A stretch of 18,122 bases of DNA from positions 193,535 through 211,656 of the forward strand of contig WELB01000156.1 in the NCBI GenBank assembly GCA_009602725.1, given 5' to 3'. This document shows, one piece after another, positions 1-12,000 of the stretch. A model generated the notes under the pieces. It saw nothing but the letters and a program-made list of their open reading frames with translations, made no database searches and was not told the origin of the DNA. The position numbers and the translations under genes were made by a program. Each line of letters begins with the position of its first letter. Positions within the stretch are counted from its first letter, which is position 1. The DNA comes from Spirogloea muscicola (Eukaryota > Streptophyta > Zygnematophyceae > Spirogloeales > Spirogloeaceae).

Positions 1-1304
1 ATCTGTACGCCCCGCTTCACGTGGTCGTGCTCCTGCTTTCGCAGCACCCGGCAGTAGTTTGCCTGAAGCGAGACGATGCAAGCCGAGTCAGTCCACTGCG
101 CACAGCTGGCTTGGCAGTAGCAGGCGCTGCTCATCTCTGTGCAGCTGCAAGTGCACCGAGATGCTGTCTGTGCAGCTGCCCGGGCAGGAGATGAAGCAGA
201 GGGGGAACGGCGAGTACGAGGGAGCGCCAGCTGCAGTACCTCCAGGCGGCCGAAGCGCGTCGCCCAGACGACGCCCAGCCCGGCCGCGACGCGCATGGTG
301 CTGAAGAAGCCGTGCAGAGACGGGGGCGGCTCCCCGGCCTCGGCGCCGAGCGAGACCACGTTGCCGACGGTCGTGAACACGTGGCCGTGGAAGCCCAGCT
401 CGTGCATCGTCCGCGAGGGCAGCGGGAACGTCAGCGCGGTGTGTAGGGCGAGGAGGAGGTCGCCGCCGAGTGCGTCCCTCGGGCGGCGGGCGGCGGGCTC
501 CTGGTCGTCCTCCTCTTTGCGATCCGGCTGCAGGCGCCGAACGTCCGTGGGACCCACGCCGCGCGTGCGGAAGCCGCGGAAGGAGGATGGCCCGCCGAGG
601 AAGAAGCGGCTGGCCAGCGGGGTCGGGCGGCCAGCAGCCGGCCCCCATGGCAGCAGATGCCCGGCACTGCAGCCGACGTTGAGCGCCACGTCGTACAGGC
701 CCAGGGGCACGGCATAGTGCGCCTCCGCCTCCTGCCGGCCAGCATCGGCTCTGACCATCAGGCTGTGGTCAGAGCGCGATCCAGCCGCAGGCTCTGGAGA
801 GCTTTGGAACGCGCGATCTACCTGGCGGAAATAGTGGAGGAGGTAGGGGCTGAGGCCGATGCCGCCAAGCTCGGACGTAAAGCTGAGCGCGTAGCCGCGC
901 ATAGGGCGCGCTGCCGAGTCGCGGCGCTCGCGCACATAGCTGTACTTGACGGACGACGCGAGCGTGTGGCCGAGCTGCCGGCGGATAGCTCGGCTGGCGC
1001 ACGCGGAAGCGTCTTCGGTGTCGCGCCACGTCAGCTCGTAGCCGATGCTGTGCTCCTCGGCGGCGAGCGCGACGGAGAGGCCGCGTTGGAGCTCGGTGTG
1101 CGAGGAGGTGCGCTCCCAGTCACGCCAGGCCTGGAAGGCGCGCGTGCGCAGCGCTGCCGGCAGGCCGCGAAAGCGCGGGAGGTCCAGCGCCACCCTGTAC
1201 GCGTTGCGTGTCTCCTGGCCGTAGGCGACGCCCGCGTCCACGCTCTCGCAGTACCCAGCCGCGTTGCGCAGCTTCGCGTTGCCCTCCACTGTCTGCTCGC
1301 GGCC
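1..1304 (-). CDS. SAM50: SAM50/Tob55-like Omp85 beta-barrel protein, 3' part of gene (three exons, truncated at left edge)
   Basis: Minus-strand exons 1304-822, 731-240 and 62-1 join in phase 0 across two GT-AG introns (821-732, 90 nt; 239-63, 177 nt), giving about 345 residues without a stop. The intron of 90 nt is itself open, but removing it restores the family sequence (HYFRQ joined to EAEAHYAVPLG). Diagnostic pieces, in order: GREQTVEGNAKLRN at the first barrel strands, RRQLGHTL, RPMRGYAL, the Omp85 loop-6 motif in RFFLGGPSSFRGF followed by RTRGVGP, DALGGDL, HGHVFTTVGN, and near the end LEANYCRVLRKQEHDH. These match plant SAM50-like Omp85 proteins as I know them. The family inserts beta-barrel proteins into the mitochondrial outer membrane; a plastid Omp85 relative is less likely. 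The stop codon and last few residues lie before position 1. The first exon seen starts after a TTTGCAG acceptor, so coding exons should lie upstream, but I could not recognise the N-terminal POTRA part. Third codon positions are almost all G or C, unlike NPC1. Confidence 0.88.
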
Positions 1305-1435
1305 CTGCAAACCGTAGCAGCCAGGCAGTCTGGGCCAAGTATTAACGAACACCTCTATTGGCAGAAGGCTTGAGTGGATGCGGAGGAGGAGGAGGAGTAG
1401 AAATCGAGTGTGTACTAGGTGATGGAGGGCCTGAG

Positions 1436-1458
1436 TGGCCAAGTACAAAGGCAAGCAC
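1436..1458 (+). repeat. Dispersed 23-bp copy of the 61-bp repeat
   Basis: These 23 bases are identical to 2281-2303, the second half of the second tandem unit about 0.8 kb away. The flanks do not match well, so this is either a decayed copy or a short dispersed motif. It lies just upstream (on the minus strand) of the SAM50 exons. Confidence 0.7.
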
Positions 1459-1567
1459 GTTGACAGATGTACATCACCTGCTGCTAAGCTCACCTGCTCA
1501 GTACCAACGAGTCAGCACATAGACGTCGCTAACTGATGCCCGAATACCGGACGGCCATTGACTAGCT

Positions 1568-1694
1568 GGAGGAGGAGGAGGAGGAGGAGGAGGAGGAGGA
1601 GGAGGGGGGGGCGGGAGAGCAGCAGCAGAAGGAGGAGGAGGAGGAAGAGGAGAAGGAGGAGGAGGAGGAGGGGGAGGGGGAGGAGGAGGAGAAG
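1568..1694 (+). repeat. GGA/GAG polypurine microsatellite
   Basis: The tract is about 125 nt of imperfect GGA repeats on the plus strand (TCC on the minus), with a G-run near 1605-1611 and interruptions by AGC, AAG and longer G runs. A shorter GGA run occurs at 1382-1397. The purine/pyrimidine strand asymmetry is almost complete. It lies upstream of the recognisable SAM50 exons, within their presumed 5' intron or leader. The long Arg, Ser or Pro open frames here are by-products of the repeat. Confidence 0.9.
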
Positions 1695-2191
1695 GCGATT
1701 GGAGAGGGAATGGCGGCGGCGGCGGCGACGGAGAGGGCCTGCACACGAAGTGGATGCAGGAGACGGCGACGACGGCAGAGAGCGGCGACGGAGAGGCAGG
1801 CTGAGGCGCGGCTGGGGGCTGCCGCTTCGCCGTTACTCGGGGGCGCGGCGCCCTGACCGCCTCACAGCGGTGCTTCGCCTGCAACAACTTCGGGCTCCGG
1901 CTCCGCCGACGGCGCCGAGAAGGCGCGGTTGGGGTGGCAAGGAGCGGGGCGGCGGAGTCGAGGGTAGCGGCGACGACGGCGGACGGCGTGGCGACGGCGA
2001 GGGCTGCGTCGGCGGCGGGTGCGAGGGACAGGCCGGGAGGGGGCCGGCGCGCCGCGGACCCCATGGCGGGCGCCGCCGCCAGCGATGCCGGCGGCGGCCC
2101 GGGGTTTAGGAGGGGTGGCGGCGCGGCGGCGGCGGCCTCGACCTAGAGCTCAGCCCAGGGGAAGAAAGTGCTCGCCCATAGAGAAGAACTT

Positions 2192-2313
2192 CGTGTATTT
2201 GAAACAAACGAAGGCCAAATGGCCAACTACAGAGGCAAGAAGAATCACTTTACGTGTATTTGAAACAAACGAAGGCCACATGGCCAAGTACAAAGGCAAG
2301 CACATCTTAAGAC
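2192..2313 (+). repeat. Two tandem copies of a 61-bp unit
   Basis: Unit 1 starts at 2192 and unit 2 at 2253. Both open with CGTGTATTTGAAACAAACGA and continue with GGCCA, ATGGCCAA, TACA and AGGCAAG; only a few substitutions separate them over about 50 bp, after which they diverge. Part of unit 2 recurs at 1436-1458. No terminal inverted repeats or coding potential are evident. Confidence 0.85.
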
Positions 2314-2360
2314 CTACATAACCTACAGTAGATTGACCCGCTCAGAAACCACAAGAAGAG

Positions 2361-2380
2361 GGGCTGGCAAAAGCCAGCCT
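2361..2380 (+). promoter_or_regulatory. Palindromic GGCTGGC-AAAA-GCCAGCC element upstream of NPC1
   Basis: This is a perfect 7-bp stem (2362-2368 with 2373-2379) around an AAAA loop, extendable by a G-T pair at 2361/2380, followed by an A-rich stretch. It lies about 585 bp upstream of the NPC1 ATG. A close relative lies at 17472-17498 in the other divergent intergenic region, oriented the same way relative to its minus-strand gene. It could be a binding site for a dimeric factor or a leader hairpin; the function is unknown. Confidence 0.45.
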
Positions 2381-2964
2381 AAAACGAATGGACAATGTCC
2401 AAAGCCAAAAAGAGATTAAAAAAGGGGACTCTTGAAGAGTCGGCCCTCGAGAGTGCCGCGGCTCGTTGGGCCGCTGCCGCCACGCGGCGCCACGCCTGGC
2501 GCCCGTGGTTTTCGTGGTCATCACTATAGGGTCGTAAGGTCTACCCGGCCGACCTCCCCGGCCCTGGCCCTGGCCCTCGCCGCCGGACACCGCCCTCCCC
2601 GAGCTGCCGCTCGGCGGCAGCACAGCGCGGGGGCTCGGGGCCCCACGCCAGCAGCGCTCGCTCGCAGCGTCTCCCGCGCTCGTTGGCCGCAGCTGGCGGC
2701 GACCGCTCTATTGCGGCGCGACTGGGCACAGCTTGCCGCATGCCAACAAGCTCGCTTGCGCATGCGGAGGTCTGAGCTGCAGCAAGAGCCCTCCATGAGT
2801 TGTTTCGCCGCCCTCCGCCGAGGGTAGAGGGCAAACGGGCTGGAGACGGCAGCGGCAGCTTCTTTCACAGCCAGCGGGCCCGCAACGGAAATCTTCGGCT
2901 CCCTTCCCACTGCAGTCTAAGGCAGCAAGACAATTGAAGGTTGTGGGGAAAGCTAAAGCCTGAG

Positions 2965-3080
2965 ATGGCTTCCCGCGTATGCGCGGAGAAACTCTGGCAT
3001 TGGCATGCGGTGAGGATCCTCACCGCCTTGCAGGTAGTGGCTTTACTGGTAGCAGCTGTTGCACCTGCTAGGCATCACCA
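2965..3080 (+). other. NPC1: NPC1 exon 1: signal peptide
   Basis: The exon encodes 38 residues plus two bases: a positively charged start, then the hydrophobic core [16 protein letters not shown], a typical secretory signal. It ends CA at a GTGATC donor; the split codon completes as Gln with the first base of exon 2. The intron that follows (3081-3525, 445 nt) is the longest in the gene. I see no gene or repeat in it. Confidence 0.8.
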
Positions 3081-6000
3081 GTGATCCCCTAGCCACAAGG
3101 GCGCCCATGTATAACAAGAATGTACATCAGAGATTCCTGTTAGCAATGATAACGTCGTGGTTACCCTGGGCGAGGTCGCCATAAAGCAGGAGCTGGTCTT
3201 ACCTGTGGCAGGTTGCGATTGCCATTGCACTCCTCCTCCTCAGTGTGGGAAGCTGTGCAACCCCCAACAATGACATCATGTAAGAGTTATGCTTACCTCA
3301 AGAGTAATGATCCAGCCGAATTGAAGGAACACTTCAATTTTCATCCCTACAAATGAGCAAGATGGGCACTCAGAAGATACTGTACTGAGTCAGAATTGAG
3401 TGAGTATGTGGCTGTGCATGGCCACAAAACCATCGACCATTGAGAAATTGACAACCTTTGCTTTACAAATCGTTCTTACTGAGCTGCAGTTTGCCTCATG
3501 AGGCTACCCATGGAGCACCTCACAGGCGTGGGCACTGTGCAATGTATGGGATCTGCGGGAAACGGGAGGATGGGAAAGTCCTTAATTGTCCCAGATACAC
3601 CCCTGCAAAGGAGGTGAACCTCATATGCTGAAGATGTTGCAGGTGTTTGCGGCACCTACTGTCCAAGAAGCTGAGTCTTGCCATACTGATGATTTGGTGC
3701 AGCCAAGCAGTACGCTGTCACGGAAAGTCCAGAGTCTGTGCCCTGGTATGACGGGCAATATCTGCTGCGACAGTGAGCAGTTTGATGTACTCCGTGACCA
3801 AGTCAAGCAGGTGCAGCACCCAAGCAAGTCCGTGTACTTGTCAGACCTGCTCCATTGGCATTTATACCTATGCTTCAGAAGTTTGCAGATCATGTTTCAT
3901 CAATATGGGGACTGATATACTTAAGCCCAGCCCAAAGCTCCTAGTTATACTCTTAAGCTCTATACGTGACTCTGTACACCCTAGGTCCGAAGCTGCTCAA
4001 TCAATCTCCAGACTATGGATATCTGACTACTACAAGCTGATGCGTACAGTATTGACTTGTGTTGCAGGCTGTGCCCTTCTTGACAGGCTGCCCAGCATGC
4101 CTTCGCAACTTCCTTGATTTCTTCTGTCAGCTGTCATGCTCTCCAGATCAAAGTCTCTTCGTCAATGTTACCTCCATCTCTAAGGTGCCCCTCTAACTCA
4201 TAGTCACTTCCAGGCTCTGGTAGCCTTACATATGTATCCACTCTGCTGCTCTGAACTCCGACCAAGAGGCTACTCTTGTAAATTCAACTCTTCGCTTCTC
4301 GGGGAGATTATACTTTTCACTTGACAGCCTTGTCGTCTCTCTCGACATCCTATGCTTGCACAAGGCGCCAAGCACAGATGCTACCAGCGTGAGTGCCCTG
4401 GACTTCTATGTGGACCAAGACTACGGGGAGCGATTCTACAACTCATGTGCTGATGTGAAGTTTGCTGCTATGAATACAAGAGCCATGGATTTCATTGGTG
4501 GAGGAGCTCAAAGCTACAAAGGTGTAGGGCTTTACCTATAAGCTGCCTCTCTGACTGTTACACTGGATAACCACGATGCAGCTGAAACTAAGCCCTCCCT
4601 TCTCCCTCGTTTGGGATAGTCAATTGCAGTACAATGTAAGCATGTATTTCCTTAATGGCAGCCTCTCAACCCCTTGGGTCCAGGTACTGTAGATGCTCAC
4701 CAACTTGGCTAACTTTGTTGCAGATTGGTTTGCATTCATGGGCCAGCTGGCGCCTCTCTATAATCCAGGCTCTCCGTACAAGATAGGCTTTCCAGATCGA
4801 AGCTCGGAGGTGGAGTATGAGCTAATTGAGCCTCTCTACCTACCTGCTCATGCGTGCTCTGACACCTCGCTACTGTGCTCCTGCGGGGACTGTCCAACAT
4901 CACCAGGGTGCAAGAAACCTTTACCACCCCCAACGAATGCGTCTGGAGGCTGCAAACTGAAGATTGGGGGCACGGCTGTAAGTATAGCATGATGCAGATT
5001 ATGCTGGTCTCTGGCTTCTCCAAGTCATGCATTGCATCTCTCACACAAGTGCAGGGTCGTTTTCATGCGCATTCGGTAACGTGAGCTCGAAACGATGGCA
5101 TCGAGCATCTGAGACTTCTGCTATTATTTGGCGCAGGTTGCATGTCTTGACTTTGGGTTGGCGCTCGCTTGCGCCATATTTCTGGCCTTTGTCCTGTCAT
5201 TATTCAGCGGGAATGACTTTTCAATTCAGTCTCAAGGACAGATCAATTCTCAGAAGATTGAGACTGCCAGGCATGCCCTTGAGGAGCCTCTTCAAGAAGC
5301 AGCAGCAAAGGGGGCTGATAACTCCCAGGAGAAAGTAAGGCGTCAGCTTTACTCTCCACGTGCTTCTAAGTACACCATTGGACTATAAGAGGTCATGCCT
5401 TAAGCATTACTTTGTTGCAGTCCGGAAGGACTTGGCAAAGTTTCATGCTTTGCACGCTTTCACAAGTAGCTGGGTTATAAGTGGCTGAGACTTGCACATG
5501 GTCGAAAAGCAGGTGACTCAGGCTTCATCCTCGTCCGGTGATTACGAAGGATCAGCCCTCGAGCAGCGAGTACGCTCTTTGTTCAGGTCAGCCTCTGCGC
5601 TAGCTGACTCACTCCTCGTCCTGACTCATCCTTGACCCAACCTCTGTCAGCACTTTCATTTACAAAGTCTTGAGCAGTCTTGCCTAGTATGTGTGTACCC
5701 ACTTACCTTGCCTAACTGCTGAGGAGTGGTAGACTCTGCATAGCATTGACAAGGCAATCTCACTGTGTTCTGATAGATGGCAGGGTGTGTGGATTGCCCA
5801 CCACCCGTGGCATGTATTGCTTGCTTCACTGTTACTTTCCGTCATCCTGATGGCTGGTCTTCTCAATTTCCATGTAGAAACACGACCTGATAAGGTGAAG
5901 ACAGCATTTGATTCTTCTTAGTACATAGACAGCTTGACTAATTGTCCATGCATGCGCAAGCCCTCACAATGCTCATAACCGGTACTTATCAACAATTGCA

Positions 6001-9000
6001 TGCTAAGGTCGTCTTCTTGAGTTGAAAGTGCACTTGGGCCATGCAGTTATGGGTTAGTCGAGGAAGTCAAGCAGCCAAGGACAAGGCCTTCTTTGACAAA
6101 CACCTGGGCCCCTTCTATCGTATTGAGCAGGTTGGCATGGCTTCTCTGACCTTGGGAAAGAGTTTCTCACCTACCAACCAGATTGCAAGCCACTTGACCA
6201 CTTCTAATCTGATACCACTTCTAACCGGATGTCATATACCCCAATGAAAATAAGCTGCAATGTCTCAACTCTATCTGCAAGTATGTGGCCTCAGTTGATA
6301 TTCTCCACGATACGTGACAATGGTGAGGAGCAAGGCCCAAGCATCGTCACTGAGAGGAACCTGAAGTTCATGTTTGATGTCCAATCCAAGGTCAGTCTGT
6401 GCCTTTGCAGGCAGAGTGAAGAGATAGATAATGCTGAACAACTGCATGTCTTGGTGATGCAGCTTGTGTTACTCCTACTTTCAGTCATTATTGTATGAGG
6501 AGATGCACAAGAGCTTGTGACACACCCACTTTCACTCAGCTCCGTAGGCTCCCGTCTCTCAACTACTGGCTGAGTACAGTACTCTGGCTGGGCTCTGCAG
6601 ATAGACAAGCTGATAGCAAGTTGTTCAGAACAGACCGTCTCCCTTGAGGACATATGCTTCAAGCCATTGGGACCAACATGCGCTACTCAGTCCATACTTC
6701 AGGTCACTACTCATGAAATTCATCCAGCCTTCAGTCCCCCTGAGTTACTATTGTCTTAGTGTAGGACTGCACAAGGGCAAGCGTAGCATCATGCATTCCA
6801 TAGCCACTCTGTGTGTTATCTGCCTAGGTCGGTGAAGCTACTGTGTCAAAGACTTGATGTGTTCATTACAGGCAAAACCAGGTCTATATTGGGGCTATGG
6901 GTCTCTGTGCAGTACTGGAAAATGGACAAAGATCTATTGGACGATCTTGGGGGAATAGATCATGCCACATTCTGTTTTCAGGTATCAACCGAGCGTTTGG
7001 TAGTTAATATAGATGATATTGTCACACAGTATTTACTGGTCAGAACTCGAATACAGCCTCTTTCACTTGTATGTTCACACTTTTGCCATTTCAGGTCGTT
7101 CAGCAGCGGCTCAGGTTGGTAAAGCGTACAACATAATGGAGGTTTCAGACGCCATACTTACTGCTGCTGGTGGCTTGTCATGGTGACAGCATTTCTCCTC
7201 TTCCGAGGCCTGCCTAAGTGCTTTTCAAGCTCCAATTGATCCCAGACTTGTACTTGGCGGTTTTGAAGACAATGCTTATGACCAGGTGCACATTGTCTCC
7301 CCTTTCTGATGATCAAGGTCTAGCAGCATACCTGAGCTTCGCTATCGCCTTTATCGGCAGGCAAAGAGCCGGACTATTGTTGGTGTTAGCCAGTCGCTTC
7401 ATCTTGGTCACCCTTGAGAGAAGCGTTATCCTTGACTGTCCTTTCTGCTTGTGTGGTGCTAGGCAACAGCATTTATTGTTACGTATCCTGTGAGAAATTA
7501 CGTCCAGGATGGTTCAGATGGTCAAGGTGATCCAAATGTTGCTGCAGAAGCTTGGGAAATGGCCTTCATCAGCCTAGCACAGGTACACCATTGAGTGTGA
7601 CGGGCATTCTCATTATAGTTAAGTGTAAAATGTTTGTTGGTGTCCATTTCATAGTACGTCATTGAGCTACTTGGCACTTGCGACTGACATCACAATGCCT
7701 TCAGCTTATAAGCAATGGAATGACAAACATTATCATCTGGAACTCACGCTGGGGGCTTGTGTGGCAGAGTACTGCTCAACTGGTTGCCTGTCTCTCACAC
7801 TTCCCTTCACCCTCCTTCCTTTGCTCTCCACCCAGACTGAGCTGGTGGAGATGGCTGCCAGTCAGAACCTCACTCTTGCATATTCATCTGAGAGTTCTGT
7901 GGAAGACGAACTGAAGAGAGAGAGCTCTGCAGATGTTCTGACCATATTGGTGATGTCATTCAACGACGACAAACTCTTGGCCGTGATATCTACTGGGCAT
8001 GCTGGATTAGTTTCCTTGTGTTTGATTGTCCTGATTGATATTTACGCAACTCTGTATCCAAAAACTGCTTATGTGTTTTATCGTAGACAATTGGGAGGTG
8101 TTGCTTGAGACCTCACTCCTGCTCATCATGTCTATCTACAGATAAGCTACCTTGCCATGTTCGCTTACATCTCCCTGACCCTTGGAGGCAAACGATCGGC
8201 AGCTCCATCCTATGTCTCCTCCAGAGTGAGTACTGCAGCCCTTTCCCGTGGTTCGTCTGAAACCTGCGCAGCTCCCTTGCAAACAGCGGCTGTCTGCTTA
8301 ATCTCCTCTTAACATGGCCATCATCCATGGGCTGCACATCAGGTTCCTGCATTGTCCTTCTGCAAACAGCACCATTAGCGAATATGACGGTCGTGCTTTG
8401 CTGTGCACTGTCATAGACAGCTCCGCTCACGAGAGCATCACTTGCTTTCAGGTACTTCTGGGGTTAGCAGGAGTGATACTTGTTCTCATATCAGTGCTGG
8501 CAGCAGTTGGACTCTGCAGTGCCCTGGGAGTTAAATCCACTCTCATTGTTGTTGAAGTCATTCCTTTCCTCGTGCTAGCAGTACGTATAAATCCTTCACG
8601 CCAGCGTGCAGACATGCGGCAGGAGGGCTTGCGTTGCAGTCAGTTGCTTGCTTTGCAAGTGACCCTTCAACTTATCTTGAAGGGTCACTTGATTGTTGGA
8701 CAAAGTGACCAGTCAAAGCTTCACTTCTTCAAAGTACAGCTGCTGCTGAAAGGTCGGGTACTGCATGTTTGGTATTTGTCGCCCACGTTGTTCCCGGCTT
8801 TGACACGAAATTGCAGGTCGGAGTTGACAACATGTGCATACTGGCCCACACCTTGGACAGACAAGGGGACCTCATTCCTCTGGAGGAAAGAGTTGGCATA
8901 GCTTTGTCAGAGGCAGGGCTCTCGATAAGCCTTGCAAGCTTATGTGAGGTGGTTGCGTTCACAGTTGCTATAGCTGTTCCCATGCCAGCCTGCCGCGTGT

Positions 9001-12000
9001 TCGCACTCTTTGCAGGTTTGCTGTTGTGACAGACCTTTTCATTGGAGCTGCATGACAGTGACTACTTGTTGTCTTTGATCATACCAATGAGCTTATGATG
9101 TAATGCGATAACAATATAAGAATGAGTGTAGATTCTTCATTGTATTTGGTAACAGCATTGAAACAAAACAAGTTGCTCTTATCACGTGCAGCCATTGCTG
9201 TGGCTTTGAATTACCTTCTTCAAGTCACGGCTTTTGTTGCACTGCTTTCGCTGGACTTCAAGCGGTCAGAGGCTGGTCGAGTGGACTGCTTACCCTGGGT
9301 CAGCAGCCATCATGAAGATACATCTGACACAGGTCTCCCTCCACAGCACACTCAGATGCAGACACCAGGCTTGGTGGCATTAGAACTGTGTAGAAATGTC
9401 AAACATGGTGAAGTGGCAATGATTCTGCTGATCAGGCAACTCAGAGGATACACTCGCTCATAGTATTAGTCTATACTGCTCAGTAGATGTGATTAGTTTC
9501 CTCAGAGTCGTGTATTTACCTTGGTTCTAAAATGAGCATCTTGTTGGCTCCAGAGTCTGTTATGAGAAGTGCAGATGGCAGGAGCTTACTAGCCAAGTAC
9601 ATGCAGGTCTGCTGACATCCTTCGCATGACTTGCACAGAACGTAGTAGAAATTGCTGGAATTACTCACTGTCAACCGGCATGGCAGCTGTCCACTGTTAG
9701 TGTGTAGTGGAATGAGAAATACCAGACGCTTTGATAGAAGTACAAACAGTCATCAGGTGGTGTCCATGATACTCGCTCTTGGACCTTGATACAGGATGTC
9801 CATGCTCCAGCTTTGGCTACTCCAGCAATCAAAGCTGCAGTGCTTGCAACATTCGGCAGCATGCTTCTGGCCAGTGTGGTATGCACAAACACTCCGAGTC
9901 GTTGTAGGGCAGCGTGATCAGAACCTCATGAAACAGATGCGCTTTCTGAGCACAGATTATGTCTGCTTGCAGCCCTAGTCAAGCACTGGCTTTCATCTCT
10001 GCTGACTGCTTAACAGTGATTGTACCTAGTAATCTGAGCGAGTTTCTTCTATTTGGCCCAGGGACTGGCATCTCGCTTGTCTCCAGGATTAGATCAGAGC
10101 GTGGCTTTGCCTCGAGACTCCTACTTGCAGGTAAAGTAAACCTGTATTCATGGGCTGCAAGTGAAGTGGTTTTGACACACTTTGCCAAGGGCCATGACAC
10201 CGGCACCAATGACTCCGAGGTCCTTTGGTCACCATCAGGGCTATTTTTCCAACATTACGTCCTACCTCAGAGTTGGCCCGCCATTATTTTTCGTGGTGAA
10301 GAACTTCAACTACAGGTGAATTTTGTGACTTGCCAGCAGTGTAGCTGGCTTGTACTGCTTGTTGCTGTAGAGAAGCAGTGATATCTCAAGTGCTCAGTCT
10401 CAATTCCACCCACTGTCAATAACTCCATCAGCAGATGCACTGTCACATGCAACTTGCCCTACTGTACCAGTAGCTCGTTTGGCTCTAAGCTTTGCCCATC
10501 GTGCAGTGAGACCAGCAGGCAAACAAACAAGATCTGCTCCATCGGCGGCTGTGAACCTGACTCCCTGTTGAACGAGGTCTCGAGGGCGGCAATGAGCCCG
10601 GCCACGTCCTTCATAGCCACACCGGCAGCCAGTTGGCTCGACGACTTCCTAGCTTGGATCTCGCCTCTCTCTTTCGGCTGCTGCCGCAGATTCCCCTCTG
10701 GCTCTTACTGCCCTGCTGATGACCAGGTTCTTAACTGCTCTCAGTTGCATATAAATTGGCGTGGATAATGACTTGAACTGTCTTGTAAGTGGTAAAGAGG
10801 CAAGCTGTTTATGGAAGCTGTTGACAAGTTCCCATGCGTGCGTTTCCTGCCAGCCTCCTTGCTGCCCAGAGGGTTCGTTTGACTGCACGCAGTACAGATT
10901 TTGTGAGAACTGCACCGGGGTACTCACAAGCCCTCCCACTCACCCCCTTCCCAGCATAGATGCCAACTTTGAAGCTCCAAGTGAAGAATGCTAGAGTGGA
11001 GCCAAGCTTCTATGTAGGTGCTAAGTAGAAAGGGCATGAAGATGAAGGCGTACAGACTCTATGTCTGTGCTCCTAACAAGCTCCCTCATAAGCTGTAGTC
11101 ACCTGGCACGCAAAGTGCATAGCTTCATGCTGCTGCGCAGCTCCTGGATTAAATGGTTGTGAGAGTAAAGGAGAATGGTTATGAACGTACCCTGTGCCTG
11201 GCATCATGTAAAAGGACTGACCTGCTTGAAGAGGTTTATTTGCAGTGTTTCTTGCCCGGGGACTTGGAGGGAGGGAGGCCGTCCCTGCATCAGTTCCAAG
11301 AGAAGCTCCCATGGTTCTTGGAGGCACTTCCCTCAGCCGATTGCGCCAAAGGCGGACATGGAGCATACAGTCACAGTCTGGACCTGAATGGTGAGCCATT
11401 TAATTAGCATTTCCATGAGTTGTTGGACATCAACCGAAGCATATTTGGCCGCCTGCTTCAGCACATTATGGTACTTGGCAAGTGGCGACACGAATCTTGT
11501 ACCACTAAGTTTTGCTGACACTGGCTGCTTCTTACCCAGATTTTGAGTCTGGCATCATCGTGGCGTCTGAATTCAGATCATACCACACAGCTCTTAGCAA
11601 GCAGGTATTGGCAACCTTGTCACGCAGTATCTCTCCCGGTAGGCTTAGCCGTTGTTTGCACATGCAGTACCTGCTCAATCAGCCATGAGAGCGCCCATGC
11701 CTGATATCTAGATGGCATGGCGTCATTTGACCTCCTGCTTTGGGTCACTTGCACAGAGCGACTTCATCGATGCACTACGAGCGGCGAAGACTTTCACGAC
11801 CAGGATGTCTGATGCTCTTGAGGTGCTTGACATAACATGTGACTCTTGAGATTGTCAAGCGAGCAGAACCTTATGGCTGCGGGAGTAGAATATTAGACAA
11901 TTGACGCTAATTTGCAATTGCGTCCGCAGATGCCCATATTTGCCTACTCTGTATTCCACATCTTCTTTGAGCAGTACCTGACCATAGTGCAGGAGACCTT

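Larger units (their letters stand above)
1305..2964. other. Divergent intergenic region between SAM50 (minus) and NPC1 (plus)
   Basis: This 1.66-kb stretch should contain the 5' exons and promoter of the SAM50-like gene and the promoter and 5' UTR of NPC1. It is GC-rich and repetitive: GGA microsatellite, 61-bp tandem repeat, stray repeat copy, palindrome (each listed separately). Open frames across 1498-2109 on both strands translate to low-complexity Arg, Pro or Ser runs made by the repeat and are not credible genes. Open frames at 2432-2910 on both strands show no domain I recognise. An in-frame TGA at 2935-2937 lies just upstream of the NPC1 start. Confidence 0.6.

Noticed and set aside
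732-821. The 90-nt open segment in the SAM50 gene as coding sequence
   Set aside because: It begins with GT, ends with CAG, is absent from the family, and its removal restores a continuous match.
1498-2109. Long open frames on both strands with runs of Arg, Ser or Pro
   Set aside because: They are produced by the GGA microsatellite and GC-rich DNA; composition is pure low complexity and neither strand shows a family motif.
2432-2910. Open frames on both strands upstream of NPC1, considered as a missing SAM50 N-terminus
   Set aside because: I could not see a POTRA pattern or plausible splice junctions; the GC-rich DNA leaves frames open by chance.
3586-4117. Single-frame open stretches over the 5' part of NPC1
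   Set aside because: They run through introns; only the spliced subsegments match NPC1.
5421-5512. A possible extra NPC1 exon after TTGTTGCAG at 5415-5420
   Set aside because: Exon 7 joins exon 8 in phase without it, it lacks family similarity, and its frames close quickly.
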